In this document: one piece after another, positions 1 through 7,916 of the stretch
Position numbering within the stretch: the stretch's first letter is position 1
Layout of the letters: each line of letters begins with the position of its first letter
Origin: Shewanella loihica PV-4
GTDB lineage: Bacteria; Pseudomonadota; Gammaproteobacteria; Enterobacterales; Shewanellaceae
NCBI RefSeq assembly: GCF_000016065.1
Contig: NC_009092.1
Span: forward strand, 4,464,001-4,528,000
Reading direction: 5' to 3'
DNA: 64,000 nt
The notes under the pieces: generated by a model
Told to the model about the DNA's origin: nothing
Seen by the model: only the letters and a program-made list of their open reading frames with translations
Databases searched by the model: none
Position numbers and translations under genes: made by a program

Positions 1-96
1 TCAATATTCGTCAAAAGTTGAACCTATATTGTATAACTTAATGACAATATTAATCAGTAGCTAAGATAACAAAATCGACACTCTTCCAAGGTTTTT

Positions 97-112
97 CCGC
101 CGTCGTCGGCGG
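97..112. other. GC-rich perfect hairpin upstream of the first gene
   Basis: CCGCCG (97-102) and CGGCGG (107-112) form a perfect 6-bp stem with a 4-base loop, followed by another GC-rich stretch (113-130). No T run follows on either strand, so it does not look like an intrinsic terminator. It lies about 115 bp upstream of the metal-transporter gene. Function unknown. Confidence 0.4.
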
Positions 113-225
113 CGCCATCGGGCGCGCGCCATGTAAATTCTTTTTCCCCTCGGGTTAATTGTTCGATTGGCAGACATAAGACTGATATACTAGCTGGCTT
201 TCTAGGCTCCCTTGTTAACACTTAT

Positions 226-1848
226 ATGTACTATCTCGTCGCCAGTTGTATTGCACTCCTGTTAGGCCCACTCTTCTATCGTTTCTTTACGACGGGGACA
301 GGTCTGCAAAAAGGCTTGGATGGTTTCATCTTCGTGTCCCTTGGCGGCCTGGTGTTGATCCATATCCTGCCCGAGCTTCTGGAGCACGGCGGTTTCCTCT
401 CCCTGCTGTTTGTTGTCGTCGGCCTCTGGGGCCCGACCCTGAGCGAGCGCTTGTTTCACCGCTATTCAGAGGTCACCCATAATCTGACCCTGACACTCGG
501 CATAGGCGGCCTGCTGTTGCATACCCTCACAGATGGCGGCGCCATGGTGCTGGCCCAACAGGACGGTAACTCCAGCCTGCTGGCCCTGGGGGTGATTCTG
601 CATCGTCTGCCTGTGGGGCTGGCGATCTGGTGGCTGCTCAAGCCTCAGGTAGGTAGTCGCTGGGCATCCATAGTGTTGGGCGGCATGATGCTGCTAACAG
701 GCGTGGGCTATTTCGCCGGCGAGCAGCTGCTGGCGCAGCTAAGCCTGGACAACACCGTCTATCTGCAAGCCTTCGTCACCGGCTCGATTCTGCACGTGGT
801 GCTGCATCAGCCCCATGGGCACACCATAGACGACAAGCAGGGTAAGTATGAATATCAGGCCGGCATAGGCAGCCTTTTGGGTATCGCCCTGCTGTTTGTG
901 CTGCTGGCGTTCGACTCCGGCGGCCACGATCATCACGAACACAGCCACAGCAGCGAGCAACTGCTGGACTGGCTGCTGACCCTGGCGCCAGTGCTCCTGC
1001 TGAGCTATAGCCTGGCGGCGATGCGCTATCTGTTTGGCCTGTCGCCTCACCATGAGCGCCTGAGCCAGCGCTGGCTGCAACGCCTGGCGGGGCCAGAGGC
1101 TCTGGTGATCACCCTGCTGCTCCTGGGACCTAGCCTGGCATTTATCCAGTTGATCGGCCTGACATTGGTGGGGATCTTACTCACCATGACGCGGGTCGAA
1201 CCCACAGATCCTCATCTGGGATTACCTAACTCCGCCTGGCGCTTCGGCTTCGCCCACCTGGTGGATCGCAGCGCCCCCTGGATCATCCTCAGCCTGGTGC
1301 TGGCCAACCTTATCGGACACCCGTCTGTGCCCCTCACCTCACCTCTGGTGCAGGTTGGCGTATTGCTCCTGCTGCTTCTGCCGATGCGTTTCTGTAATCT
1401 CGGCGGCGCGGTATTGGCACTGTCCCTGGCCTACAGCGGCTGGACCATGGAAGCCGTGATGCTGGTGTTGCTGGCGGCCCCCGTCTTTAACCTGGCACAG
1501 CTGAAATTGATGGATTGGACCCAGCGTCTGGCACTGGCCGGGGTGATCGGCCTCTGCCTGCTTGGCACCCACTGGTTGATCCCTGAATGGAGCCGGCTGC
1601 TCAGCCTGCCCGAGACGGTCAACCAGTTGAGCCTGGCACTGGCCGCCATGCTGTTTGCCGCCAGCCTGCTACGACTGGGGCCGCGCAAGTTTATGGCCCG
1701 CATCATGTTGTGGAAGCCTAAGGCTCATGATCACAGCCATTCGCGTACGAATAGTCATGACCACAGCCATGAACCTGCTAACGGTCATGAACACAAGCAC
1801 AGCCATGAGCACAAACACACACATCATCATGAGCACGGCCAGCACTAG
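226..1848 (+). CDS. ZIP-like metal transporter with histidine-rich loop and tail
   Basis: Polytopic inner-membrane protein of 540 residues with many hydrophobic segments. The first ~240 residues resemble a ZIP (zinc/iron permease) core: HILPELLEH near residue 46, HTLTDGG near 100, and HRLPVG near 127, which resembles the ZIP TM4 metal-site motif HNLPEG, followed by SILHVVLHQ. A His-rich loop (HDHHEHSHS) lies near residue 240. A second hydrophobic half follows, and the last ~40 residues are almost entirely His with Asp, Glu, Ser and Lys. The likely role is transport or buffering of a divalent metal such as zinc; the substrate is inferred. ZIP proteins are usually 250-300 residues, so this is a double-length form. 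The ATG at 226 has no clear Shine-Dalgarno sequence. Alternative: a permease that only resembles ZIP in its first half. Confidence 0.7.
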   Translation: MYYLVASCIALLLGPLFYRFFTTGTGLQKGLDGFIFVSLGGLVLIHILPELLEHGGFLSLLFVVVGLWGPTLSERLFHRYSEVTHNLTLTLGIGGLLLHTLTDGGAMVLAQQDGNSSLLALGVILHRLPVGLAIWWLLKPQVGSRWASIVLGGMMLLTGVGYFAGEQLLAQLSLDNTVYLQAFVTGSILHVVLHQPHGHTIDDKQGKYEYQAGIGSLLGIALLFVLLAFDSGGHDHHEHSHSSEQLLDWLLTLAPVLLLSYSLAAMRYLFGLSPHHERLSQRWLQRLAGPEALVITLLLLGPSLAFIQLIGLTLVGILLTMTRVEPTDPHLGLPNSAWRFGFAHLVDRSAPWIILSLVLANLIGHPSVPLTSPLVQVGVLLLLLLPMRFCNLGGAVLALSLAYSGWTMEAVMLVLLAAPVFNLAQLKLMDWTQRLALAGVIGLCLLGTHWLIPEWSRLLSLPETVNQLSLALAAMLFAASLLRLGPRKFMARIMLWKPKAHDHSHSRTNSHDHSHEPANGHEHKHSHEHKHTHHHEHGQH

Positions 1849-1910
1849 GGGATAGCTTTTCTCGCCACGGGGGGCTAAGTTAGAGACAAACGCCCCCTCT
1901 GGAGCCATCC

Positions 1911-2717
1911 ATGTGCATTCTCTTCGTCGCCCTCGAGGTACATCCAAAGTATCCACTGATCCTCTGTGCCAATCGGGACGAGTTTCACCATAGACCCACA
2001 GAGCCGGCCCACTTTTGGCCGCCTGACAATCGGCTGCTGGCGGGCAAAGATCTCGAAGCCGGTGGCAGCTGGCTCGGAGTGAATCGCCAGGGCGAGATCG
2101 CCGCACTCACCAACATCCGCGCCCCAGAACTGCACGAGGCCAATCGTCACAGCCGGGGCGATCTGGTGATCAAGGCGCTGACCCAGTCCCAGACCATGAC
2201 CACGGGATGGCTCAGGGAGCACAGCCAACACTACAACCCCTTTAACCTGCTGTTCGGGAAAGACTTGGAGCTCTACTGCTACCACAGCGTCAGTAAGACA
2301 GTGAAGCCGCTGTCACCTGGCTTTCATGCCATCAGCAACGGCGCCCTCGACGATATCTGGCCCAAGATGGCCAAGGGAACCCAGGCCCTGGAACGGGAGA
2401 TCACTCAAAGTGACGAGATAGATATTCAGGCCCTGCTGACCATAATGACAGACGAGCGACAGGCACCCGATGCGGATCTGCCGCAAACCGGCGTCGCCTT
2501 GGAGTGGGAGCGGCTACTCTCCTCCATCTATATCAAGCATCCGGAATATGGCACCCGCTCGACCTCCATTCTGCTGCGAGACAGACAGGGCAGATGTGAG
2601 TTTGTCGAGGTCAGGTACGATGGTAAGGGGAGAAACCTGGGCAGGCAGGTGTTTAAGTTTGAGACCGGCCCCGAACAAGGGGCCGAAATGGACGGCGAGT
2701 CGCCTAAAACGGCCTAA
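1911..2717 (+). CDS. NRDE family protein (TANGO2-like)
   Basis: A 268-residue protein beginning MCILFVALEVHPKYPLI, with the family-defining NRDE box at about residues 21-24 (CANRDEF) and the following HRPTEPAHFW. The NRDE/DUF833 family includes eukaryotic TANGO2. The N-terminal Cys at residue 2 suggests an Ntn-hydrolase-like fold, but the biochemical role is not settled. GGAG lies 6 nt before the ATG. The stop overlaps the stop of the convergent downstream gene through a shared CTAA at 2714-2717. No signal peptide, so cytoplasmic. Confidence 0.88.
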   Translation: MCILFVALEVHPKYPLILCANRDEFHHRPTEPAHFWPPDNRLLAGKDLEAGGSWLGVNRQGEIAALTNIRAPELHEANRHSRGDLVIKALTQSQTMTTGWLREHSQHYNPFNLLFGKDLELYCYHSVSKTVKPLSPGFHAISNGALDDIWPKMAKGTQALEREITQSDEIDIQALLTIMTDERQAPDADLPQTGVALEWERLLSSIYIKHPEYGTRSTSILLRDRQGRCEFVEVRYDGKGRNLGRQVFKFETGPEQGAEMDGESPKTA

Positions 2718-3136
2718 TCCGACGAGTGATCGTGCGTGATCACCCACTTGTCGTCTATCTTCTCCACCAAGAGGGTAAATACGCCGTTGGGCTTGTCTTT
2801 CACCCGGGTCAGCTGCCAGCGGCCCACGACGATGGCGGCATAATTGCTCAGCATCTTGGTCTCTTCTATGGTGAACTTGAGCTGCCCCAGGGTCGCCTTA
2901 TCGGGATAGTTCTTCTTGTAGGCCGCCAGCGTCTCCGCCCAGCCATAGCGGAATTTGTTGCCCGAGACGAAACGCATCTTGTCACTCTGCCAGTAGCCTT
3001 GCATATAGGCATCCAGATCGCCGCGATTCCAAGCTGCCTCCTGATCCCGCAGGATATTGGCGATATCGTCCGTCGGTACCGCCTGCACCGGGAGTCCCAG
3101 CAGCAGGAGCAGTAAAATCCATCCTTTTTTATGCAT
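2714..3136 (-). CDS. Secreted SnoaL/DUF4440-like (NTF2-fold) protein
   Basis: A ~140-residue protein with an N-terminal signal peptide (KKGWILLLLLLGLPVQA, cleavage probably after VQA). The mature part has the NTF2-like pattern of a DUF4440/SnoaL protein: an initial helix with QEAAWNRGDLDAYMQGYW, then a sheet ending in DKWVITHDHSS. Periplasmic; ligand or reaction unknown. Two adjacent ATGs occur (3139 and 3136). The inner one is preferred because GGAG is then 6 nt upstream. Convergent with the NRDE gene, stops overlapping by four bases. Confidence 0.75.
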   Translation of the reverse strand: MHKKGWILLLLLLGLPVQAVPTDDIANILRDQEAAWNRGDLDAYMQGYWQSDKMRFVSGNKFRYGWAETLAAYKKNYPDKATLGQLKFTIEETKMLSNYAAIVVGRWQLTRVKDKPNGVFTLLVEKIDDKWVITHDHSSD

Positions 3137-3244
3137 CATCCTCTCCAGAGGGAAATATTAGTTGTATTATATAATAAATGTTCACTAAGGCATTATCTTC
3201 TCTATAAAAATGCCTCGTTAGACCGATTCAGTAGAGCCTAATTT

Positions 3245-3796
3245 ATGTTTCAATCTTTGTGTAAAGCTATCCTCAAACTCAGCGGCTGGACCATAGACGG
3301 TCGACTCCCCGAGGCGCCTCAATATATCGCCATCGTCGGCCCCCATACCAGCAACTGGGACTTCATCGTCGGCGTGTTGGCCAGGGGCGCCCTGGGGCAG
3401 AAGATCCATTTCCTCGGCAAGCATCAGCTGTTTATTCCCCCCTGGGGCTGGCTGTTCCGCGCCATAGGCGGTACCCCGGTGGATCGCCGCAAGAGCAACA
3501 ACCTGGTAGACGCCGCGGCGCAACTGTTTCAGCAAGACCCTAATTTCAAGCTGGCCCTGGCACCGGAAGGTACCCGCAGCCCGGTGAAACGCTGGAAGAC
3601 AGGCTTCTACCACATCGCCACCAAGGCACAGGTGCCCATAGTCACGGTAGCGCTGGATTTTGCCGGTAAGCGAGTGGTGATCCCCGAGGCAATAAGCGTC
3701 ACCGGCGATATCGACAAGGAGATGGCGCAGATCCTCGACTTCTACCGCACCATCAAGGGCCGCCACGCCAAGGCCATCCCCGACTACCACGCCTAA
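3245..3796 (+). CDS. PlsC-like lysophospholipid acyltransferase family protein
   Basis: A 183-residue protein with the acyltransferase signature: HTSNWD at residues 34-39 fits the catalytic H-x4-D motif, and PEGTR at 107-111 is the glycerol-phosphate-binding motif. GGTPVDR near 75-81 is the third family block. It probably transfers an acyl chain to a lysophospholipid or related lipid at the inner membrane. It is shorter than PlsC (about 240 residues) and lacks a long N-terminal membrane anchor, so the acceptor cannot be assigned. No strong Shine-Dalgarno precedes the ATG. The downstream LysE gene has its own promoter-like sequence. Confidence 0.85.
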   Translation: MFQSLCKAILKLSGWTIDGRLPEAPQYIAIVGPHTSNWDFIVGVLARGALGQKIHFLGKHQLFIPPWGWLFRAIGGTPVDRRKSNNLVDAAAQLFQQDPNFKLALAPEGTRSPVKRWKTGFYHIATKAQVPIVTVALDFAGKRVVIPEAISVTGDIDKEMAQILDFYRTIKGRHAKAIPDYHA

Positions 3797-3810
3797 GACT
3801 GCCTAACAGA

Positions 3811-3839
3811 TTGCCAAATCGGGTCGCACTGGTTATAGT
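3811..3839 (+). promoter_or_regulatory. Predicted sigma-70 promoter for the LysE-family gene
   Basis: TTGCCA (3811-3816) and TATAGT (3834-3839) are separated by 17 bp, close to the sigma-70 consensus. It lies 33 bp upstream of the LysE-family start. A 10-bp palindrome TTGTATACAA (3855-3864) follows, in the region expected for an operator or the initial transcript. Confidence 0.55.
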
Positions 3840-3871
3840 GCGGCCATCGGCATTTTGTATACAATTTTCAG

Positions 3872-4495
3872 ATGAACTTAGATACCTGGCTACTCTACCT
3901 GGCGGCGATCCTGCTTATCGCCATCTCCCCCGGCACCATGGCGGTGCTGTCCATGAGTCATGGGATCCATTTCGGCAAGGTGCGCAGCCTGGCCACCGCC
4001 CTGGGTAGCGTCAGCTCGGCCCTCTTGTTGATGTTTGCCTCAGCCGCCGGCCTGGGTGCGCTGCTGAGCGCCACAGAGTATGGCTTTACCCTACTTAAGT
4101 ATTGCGGCGCGGCCTACCTTATCTATCTGGGGATCAAGCTGATACTGACCAAGGCCAGTGCCCAGGGGCTGGACCTGCAACACATCAAGGGCAAGGGCTC
4201 GCCTAAGCAGATGTTTAAAGAGGCCTTTCTGGTGGGGATAAGCAATCCTAAGGATCTGCTCTTCTTCGGCGCCCTGTTTCCGCAGTTTATCGATATCACG
4301 GCGCCCCAAGGGCCACAGCTCGCCATACTGGCGCTCACCTGGGCCCTGGTGGATTTCAGCTTCGTGATGATCTACGCCAGCATGGCAAACGTGTTGGCCC
4401 CAAAACTCAGGGCCAGCAACCGTCTGCATTGGTTCGACCGTACCAGTAGCGGCGTATTTCTCTCCCTGGCCGCCATACTGGTGACGAAAGACTAA
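3872..4495 (+). CDS. LysE/RhtB family amino-acid exporter
   Basis: A 207-residue inner-membrane protein with about six hydrophobic segments. ISPGTMAVLSMSHGIHFGK near residues 18-36 is the typical N-terminal block of LysE/RhtB exporters (SPGP-like motif), and AYLIYLGIKL near 86 is also characteristic. The length fits the family (200-220). These proteins export amino acids or homoserine-like metabolites; the substrate cannot be read from sequence. A promoter-like pair ends 33 bp upstream. Its TAA stop overlaps the TAG stop of the convergent channel gene in CTAA (4492-4495). Confidence 0.9.
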   Translation: MNLDTWLLYLAAILLIAISPGTMAVLSMSHGIHFGKVRSLATALGSVSSALLLMFASAAGLGALLSATEYGFTLLKYCGAAYLIYLGIKLILTKASAQGLDLQHIKGKGSPKQMFKEAFLVGISNPKDLLFFGALFPQFIDITAPQGPQLAILALTWALVDFSFVMIYASMANVLAPKLRASNRLHWFDRTSSGVFLSLAAILVTKD

Positions 4496-5742
4496 CCCTT
4501 AAGACTGCGCACATCGGCGCCGGTCGGTGCCTGGAAGGCCCGCAGGTTAAACTGCGGCAGAATCGCGTAGATATGGTCGAAGATATCCGCCTGAATATCC
4601 TCGTAAAACGCCCAGCGGGTATCATTGGTAAAGATATAGATCTCTATGGGTAACCCCTCTGTGGTCGGCGCCAGCTGACGCACCAGCAGGGTCATCTCCT
4701 GATGCACCTTAGGGTGCTTACGCATATATTCCAGCAGATAGGCCCTGAAGGTACCGACATTGGTGAGGTTGCGGCTATTCACCGGCATGTCACCATCCTG
4801 AATCTTGGCGTTGAACTCGGCAATCTCCACCTCTTTGCGGGCCAGGTACTCCTTGAGCAGGTTGATCTTACCCAGGCGCTTAAGCTGTTCATCACTGAGA
4901 AAGGCGATGGAATCGATGTCGATATTCACCGCCCGCTTGATGCGCCGGCCGCCAGACTCTGACATGCCGCGCCAGTTCTTGAAGGCGTCGGACACCAGGG
5001 CATAGGCGGGGATCATAGTGATTGTCTTGTCCCAATTCTGCACCTTGACCGTGGTCAGCGAGACCTCTTCCACCGCGCCATCGGCGCCGTACTTATCCAT
5101 CTGGATCCAGTCACCCGGGCTGACCATGCGGTTGGCCGCCAGCTGAATGCCGGCCACGAACCCCAAGATAGTGTCTTTGAACACCAACATCACCAGGCCC
5201 GTGGCGACACCCAGGCCGCTGAGGAAGTAGACCGGCGACTGCTCGGCCAGTACGGAGATCGAGATGACGATGGCGACGAAGAACATAAACAGCTTGAGCA
5301 GCTGCACGAAACTCTTGATCGGCAACCGGCGGCTGATCTGGTTGACGTCGGCGATCTCGTTACCCGCGTCCAGCACGCTGTAGACGGCGCGCACGAAGAG
5401 GATCACTATCGCCACATCCAGCAATCTATCCGCCAGGCTGCTAAGCAGCGGATGCTCCACCAAGGCCAGCGGCAGCAAGATGTTGAGGATCAAGGCAGGT
5501 ACCAACTTGGCCAGCTTCTCCAGCACCCTGTGCTGCATGAAGATGTCGTCCCAACGCACCTTAGAGCGCTGGATCACTATGTTCATTGTGCTCACCACGC
5601 CGCGTTTCACCACTACATAGCCGATGAAGGCGATCAACAGACAAGCAAAGACCATGACGCCGGTAGAGACCCCGTCCGAGGGGCTATCTATGCCGAAGTG
5701 GGTCAACCAGAGCGACACCTGTGCGCGTAATTCTTGATCCAA
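4492..5742 (-). CDS. MscS-family mechanosensitive channel (YbdG-like)
   Basis: About 416 residues with five or so N-terminal membrane segments and the MscS core. The pore-lining helix region has GVATGLVMLVFKDTILGFVAGIQ, followed by the beta domain SPGDWIQMDKYGADGAVEEVSLTTVKVQNWDKTITMIP. The length matches E. coli YbdG (about 415), larger than MscS. Role: tension-gated release of osmolytes from the inner membrane. An upstream GTG at 5766 has no ribosome-binding site. I prefer the TTG at 5742 because AAGGAG lies 8 nt before it. Divergent from the downstream barrel gene, convergent with lysE. Confidence 0.87.
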   Translation of the reverse strand: MDQELRAQVSLWLTHFGIDSPSDGVSTGVMVFACLLIAFIGYVVVKRGVVSTMNIVIQRSKVRWDDIFMQHRVLEKLAKLVPALILNILLPLALVEHPLLSSLADRLLDVAIVILFVRAVYSVLDAGNEIADVNQISRRLPIKSFVQLLKLFMFFVAIVISISVLAEQSPVYFLSGLGVATGLVMLVFKDTILGFVAGIQLAANRMVSPGDWIQMDKYGADGAVEEVSLTTVKVQNWDKTITMIPAYALVSDAFKNWRGMSESGGRRIKRAVNIDIDSIAFLSDEQLKRLGKINLLKEYLARKEVEIAEFNAKIQDGDMPVNSRNLTNVGTFRAYLLEYMRKHPKVHQEMTLLVRQLAPTTEGLPIEIYIFTNDTRWAFYEDIQADIFDHIYAILPQFNLRAFQAPTGADVRSLKG

Positions 5743-5925
5743 AATTCTCTCTCCTTGCAAATTCACCTGTTGTGGCTAATCCGATAATGAGCCTGCAACA
5801 AGGCCATTTCAGCACACCAACAAAAGCGATACAACTACCTATTTTAAAAGCTATTTTAGCCTATCTGATTGACTGTAATACAGAGATTCTCAACAATCCA
5901 TTGTCCCGTGATGATGGAGAAAATT

Positions 5926-6450
5926 ATGCTAAAGCCTCTACTCGGCGCCGTCTTACTCGTCGGCGCCAGCCCCCTGTTGGCGGCAGACCAAACCCAGGGG
6001 CCAAGCCCCAAGACGGCCATCACCCTGGATTATATTCCGGCCGAGTCGGCGCTCTATGGTATCACCCTGGCACCCAGCCATTATGACAGGAATTATGCCA
6101 ACTGGGGCGACTATCTGGGCTATGCCCAAAGTCAGAAACGGGACATAGAAGTGGAGGCCCCCAGCGAGGCCTATGCCCAGGATAAACTGTGGCGGTTCGG
6201 CCTCAGCTATGGACTCACAGACCATCTCAGTCTCTACGGCGGCGCCAGCGCCTACACCCATGAATACTCCTACACCAACAATATCTCGCCGCGCATCGTC
6301 GACGGTAAGCCCACTTGGGAAACGGAGCGAGACACCCGCTGGGGCGGCGAGCTCGGCGTCCGCTATCGACTTGGCCGTCACCTGGTGCTCGGTCTGGGTT
6401 ATGACTCGGCCAGCCAGTCGGCGCTCTTCAGCCTGGGCTACAGCAACTAA
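5926..6450 (+). CDS. Small outer-membrane beta-barrel-like protein, unknown role
   Basis: A 174-residue exported protein. The signal peptide is MLKPLLGAVLLVGASPLLA, cleaved before ADQ. The mature part alternates polar and hydrophobic residues and has aromatic-rich strands (FGLSYGLTDHLSLYGGASAY, RYRLGRHLVLGLGYDSAS) ending near-terminally in SLGYSN, as in small outer-membrane barrels. The start at 5926 is chosen over in-frame upstream codons because GGAG ends 6 nt before this ATG and a clean signal peptide starts here. I do not recognise a named family; a structural or diffusion porin role is only inferred. Confidence 0.72.
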   Translation: MLKPLLGAVLLVGASPLLAADQTQGPSPKTAITLDYIPAESALYGITLAPSHYDRNYANWGDYLGYAQSQKRDIEVEAPSEAYAQDKLWRFGLSYGLTDHLSLYGGASAYTHEYSYTNNISPRIVDGKPTWETERDTRWGGELGVRYRLGRHLVLGLGYDSASQSALFSLGYSN

Positions 6451-6543
6451 AATCCGCTAATCGCGATCCAGGCATATAGGAATTTAGCGCGAGTTTGACT
6501 ATGCTAGAGGCCACAGACAAACCGCTAAAACTGGTTAAATTCA

Positions 6544-7221
6544 ATGTATAAAGCACTACAAAGCTGCGCCATCATGGCCCTCTTCCTCCTGATGGCTCCC
6601 GCCTTTGCAGCCGATAAGGCTGACGATGCCGTCGCGCTGATCACCCTGGAAAATGGCGCCACCGTCAGACTCAACGCCGACTTCACCTGGGAATATGTGT
6701 TCCTAACGCCGCAGGCTAACACGGTAACGACAGAGCCCCAGGCAACTACAGAGACAATCCAGACTCAAACGAGTACAGAGGCTGGACAAGTTGTCGCTCA
6801 GGCTCCCAAGGTGCAGCCTGTGGTGATCGCCAGCGGCCCAGTCGTGGGCGGCGCCATGACGGCATCGGCCATGGATCATGCCAACCTGCTGCGTTCCACC
6901 GCCAAGGGTGGCGCCAAGGTGAGCTACCTCAAGAGCCAGTGGGACAGCAAGGGGCGCCTGGGACTCAACTTCGAGCTGAGCAGCAACAGCGAAGAGAACT
7001 ATGTGATCATCGAGATGGAGATCGGCCTGTATGCCGACTCGGGCGAGCTGATCAAGACAGAGACGGTCAACGTCTGGCAGGCTATTTTCCGCGTGCCCGA
7101 GACCTATCTGCGTAAGGGACAGACCCGCGACAGCGAGACCTTCTGGATCGAAGGCATAGACAAGGCCAGGTGGAGCAAGGAGCTGATGACGCTGAAGATT
7201 ATCGACATGAGCTCGCGCTAA
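6544..7221 (+). CDS. DUF3157 family exported protein
   Basis: A 225-residue protein with signal peptide MYKALQSCAIMALFLLMAPAFA. A short conserved region follows (ITLENGATVRLNADFTWEYV), typical of DUF3157, then a Thr/Gln/Val-rich linker around residues 58-95, then a C-terminal beta-rich domain. Role unknown; predicted periplasmic. Found in Vibrio- and Shewanella-type genomes. A bidirectional terminator follows at 7263. Confidence 0.78.
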   Translation: MYKALQSCAIMALFLLMAPAFAADKADDAVALITLENGATVRLNADFTWEYVFLTPQANTVTTEPQATTETIQTQTSTEAGQVVAQAPKVQPVVIASGPVVGGAMTASAMDHANLLRSTAKGGAKVSYLKSQWDSKGRLGLNFELSSNSEENYVIIEMEIGLYADSGELIKTETVNVWQAIFRVPETYLRKGQTRDSETFWIEGIDKARWSKELMTLKIIDMSSR

Positions 7222-7262
7222 CCCTGACGGCTTAGCAAAGCAAATCGTTAGTCGAAAAGAAA

Positions 7263-7290
7263 AACAGGCCTTAATGGCCTGTTTTATTAT
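7263..7290. terminator. Bidirectional intrinsic terminator
   Basis: AACAGGCC (7263-7270), loop TTAAT, GGCCTGTT (7276-7283), then TTATT. An A run lies on the left side. It sits between convergent DUF3157 and the thioesterase gene and can serve both. Confidence 0.85.
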
Positions 7291-7766
7291 GCGGACGTAG
7301 CGGCCATGGTCTCTGGCATCTTGACCGCCACCATATGGCCGCGGGCACACAGCTTACCGTCTGCCGACAGGGCAATCTCCACCACCACCTTGCGGGGCTT
7401 CACCTCTTTGATCTCACCGACAAGCTCCAGCTCCACGCCCATGGGGGTCGGCGCCAGGTAGTCTATGTTGAGGGCGGCGGTGACAAATCTTGGCGGCTCA
7501 TCCAGCTGCTCCCCCGCCTGTTCGAGCGCTCGCTGGGCGGCGGCGCTTGCACTGCCCGTACCGTGACAATCGATAAGCGAAGCGATAAGGCCGCCATAGA
7601 CGAAGCCTGGGATCGCCGTATGAAAGGGCTTGGGCATAAAGTGGGCTATGGTCTGCTCGCCGCGCCAATAACTCTTGAGTTGATGCCCCTGCTCGTTGTT
7701 GCGTCCACAGCCATAGCAGTGGCTCAGGTCATCCGGGTAGGCATCCTGAAAGGCGATTCCCTGCAT
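7287..7766 (-). CDS. PaaI-family hot-dog thioesterase
   Basis: A 159-residue hot-dog-fold protein. HCYGCGRNNEQGHQLK near the N terminus, GFVYGGLIASLIDCHG in the middle (the active-site helix, with the PaaI pattern GGxxxxLxDxxG) and a C-terminal strand block place it in the PaaI/4HBT group. It probably hydrolyses acyl-CoA thioesters; the substrate is unknown. The ATG at 7766 is chosen: GGAG lies 6 nt upstream, whereas the longer reading frame from 7826 lacks a ribosome-binding site. Confidence 0.85.
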   Translation of the reverse strand: MQGIAFQDAYPDDLSHCYGCGRNNEQGHQLKSYWRGEQTIAHFMPKPFHTAIPGFVYGGLIASLIDCHGTGSASAAAQRALEQAGEQLDEPPRFVTAALNIDYLAPTPMGVELELVGEIKEVKPRKVVVEIALSADGKLCARGHMVAVKMPETMAATSA

Positions 7767-7876
7767 AGTAAACTCCTCGACAAATTGGCCTTCTACGCTA
7801 ACGGGATAGCGTCCCCATGGCAACACAGACTTATGGACTAATACCTATCCTAGTTGGCCCTATACGCCATCCAATA

Positions 7877-7900
7877 AAAAAGGGCCCTAAGGCCCTTTTC
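7877..7900 (-). terminator. Intrinsic terminator after hutH
   Basis: AAAAGGGCC (7878-7886), loop CTAA, GGCCCTTTT (7891-7899). On the minus strand it ends in a U run immediately after the hutH stop. The symmetric shape could also stop plus-strand transcripts. Confidence 0.85.
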
Positions 7901-7916
7901 GCTCACAGCATTTCCA

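Noticed and set aside
97..130. Terminator at the left edge
   Set aside because: The hairpin is followed by no T run on either strand.
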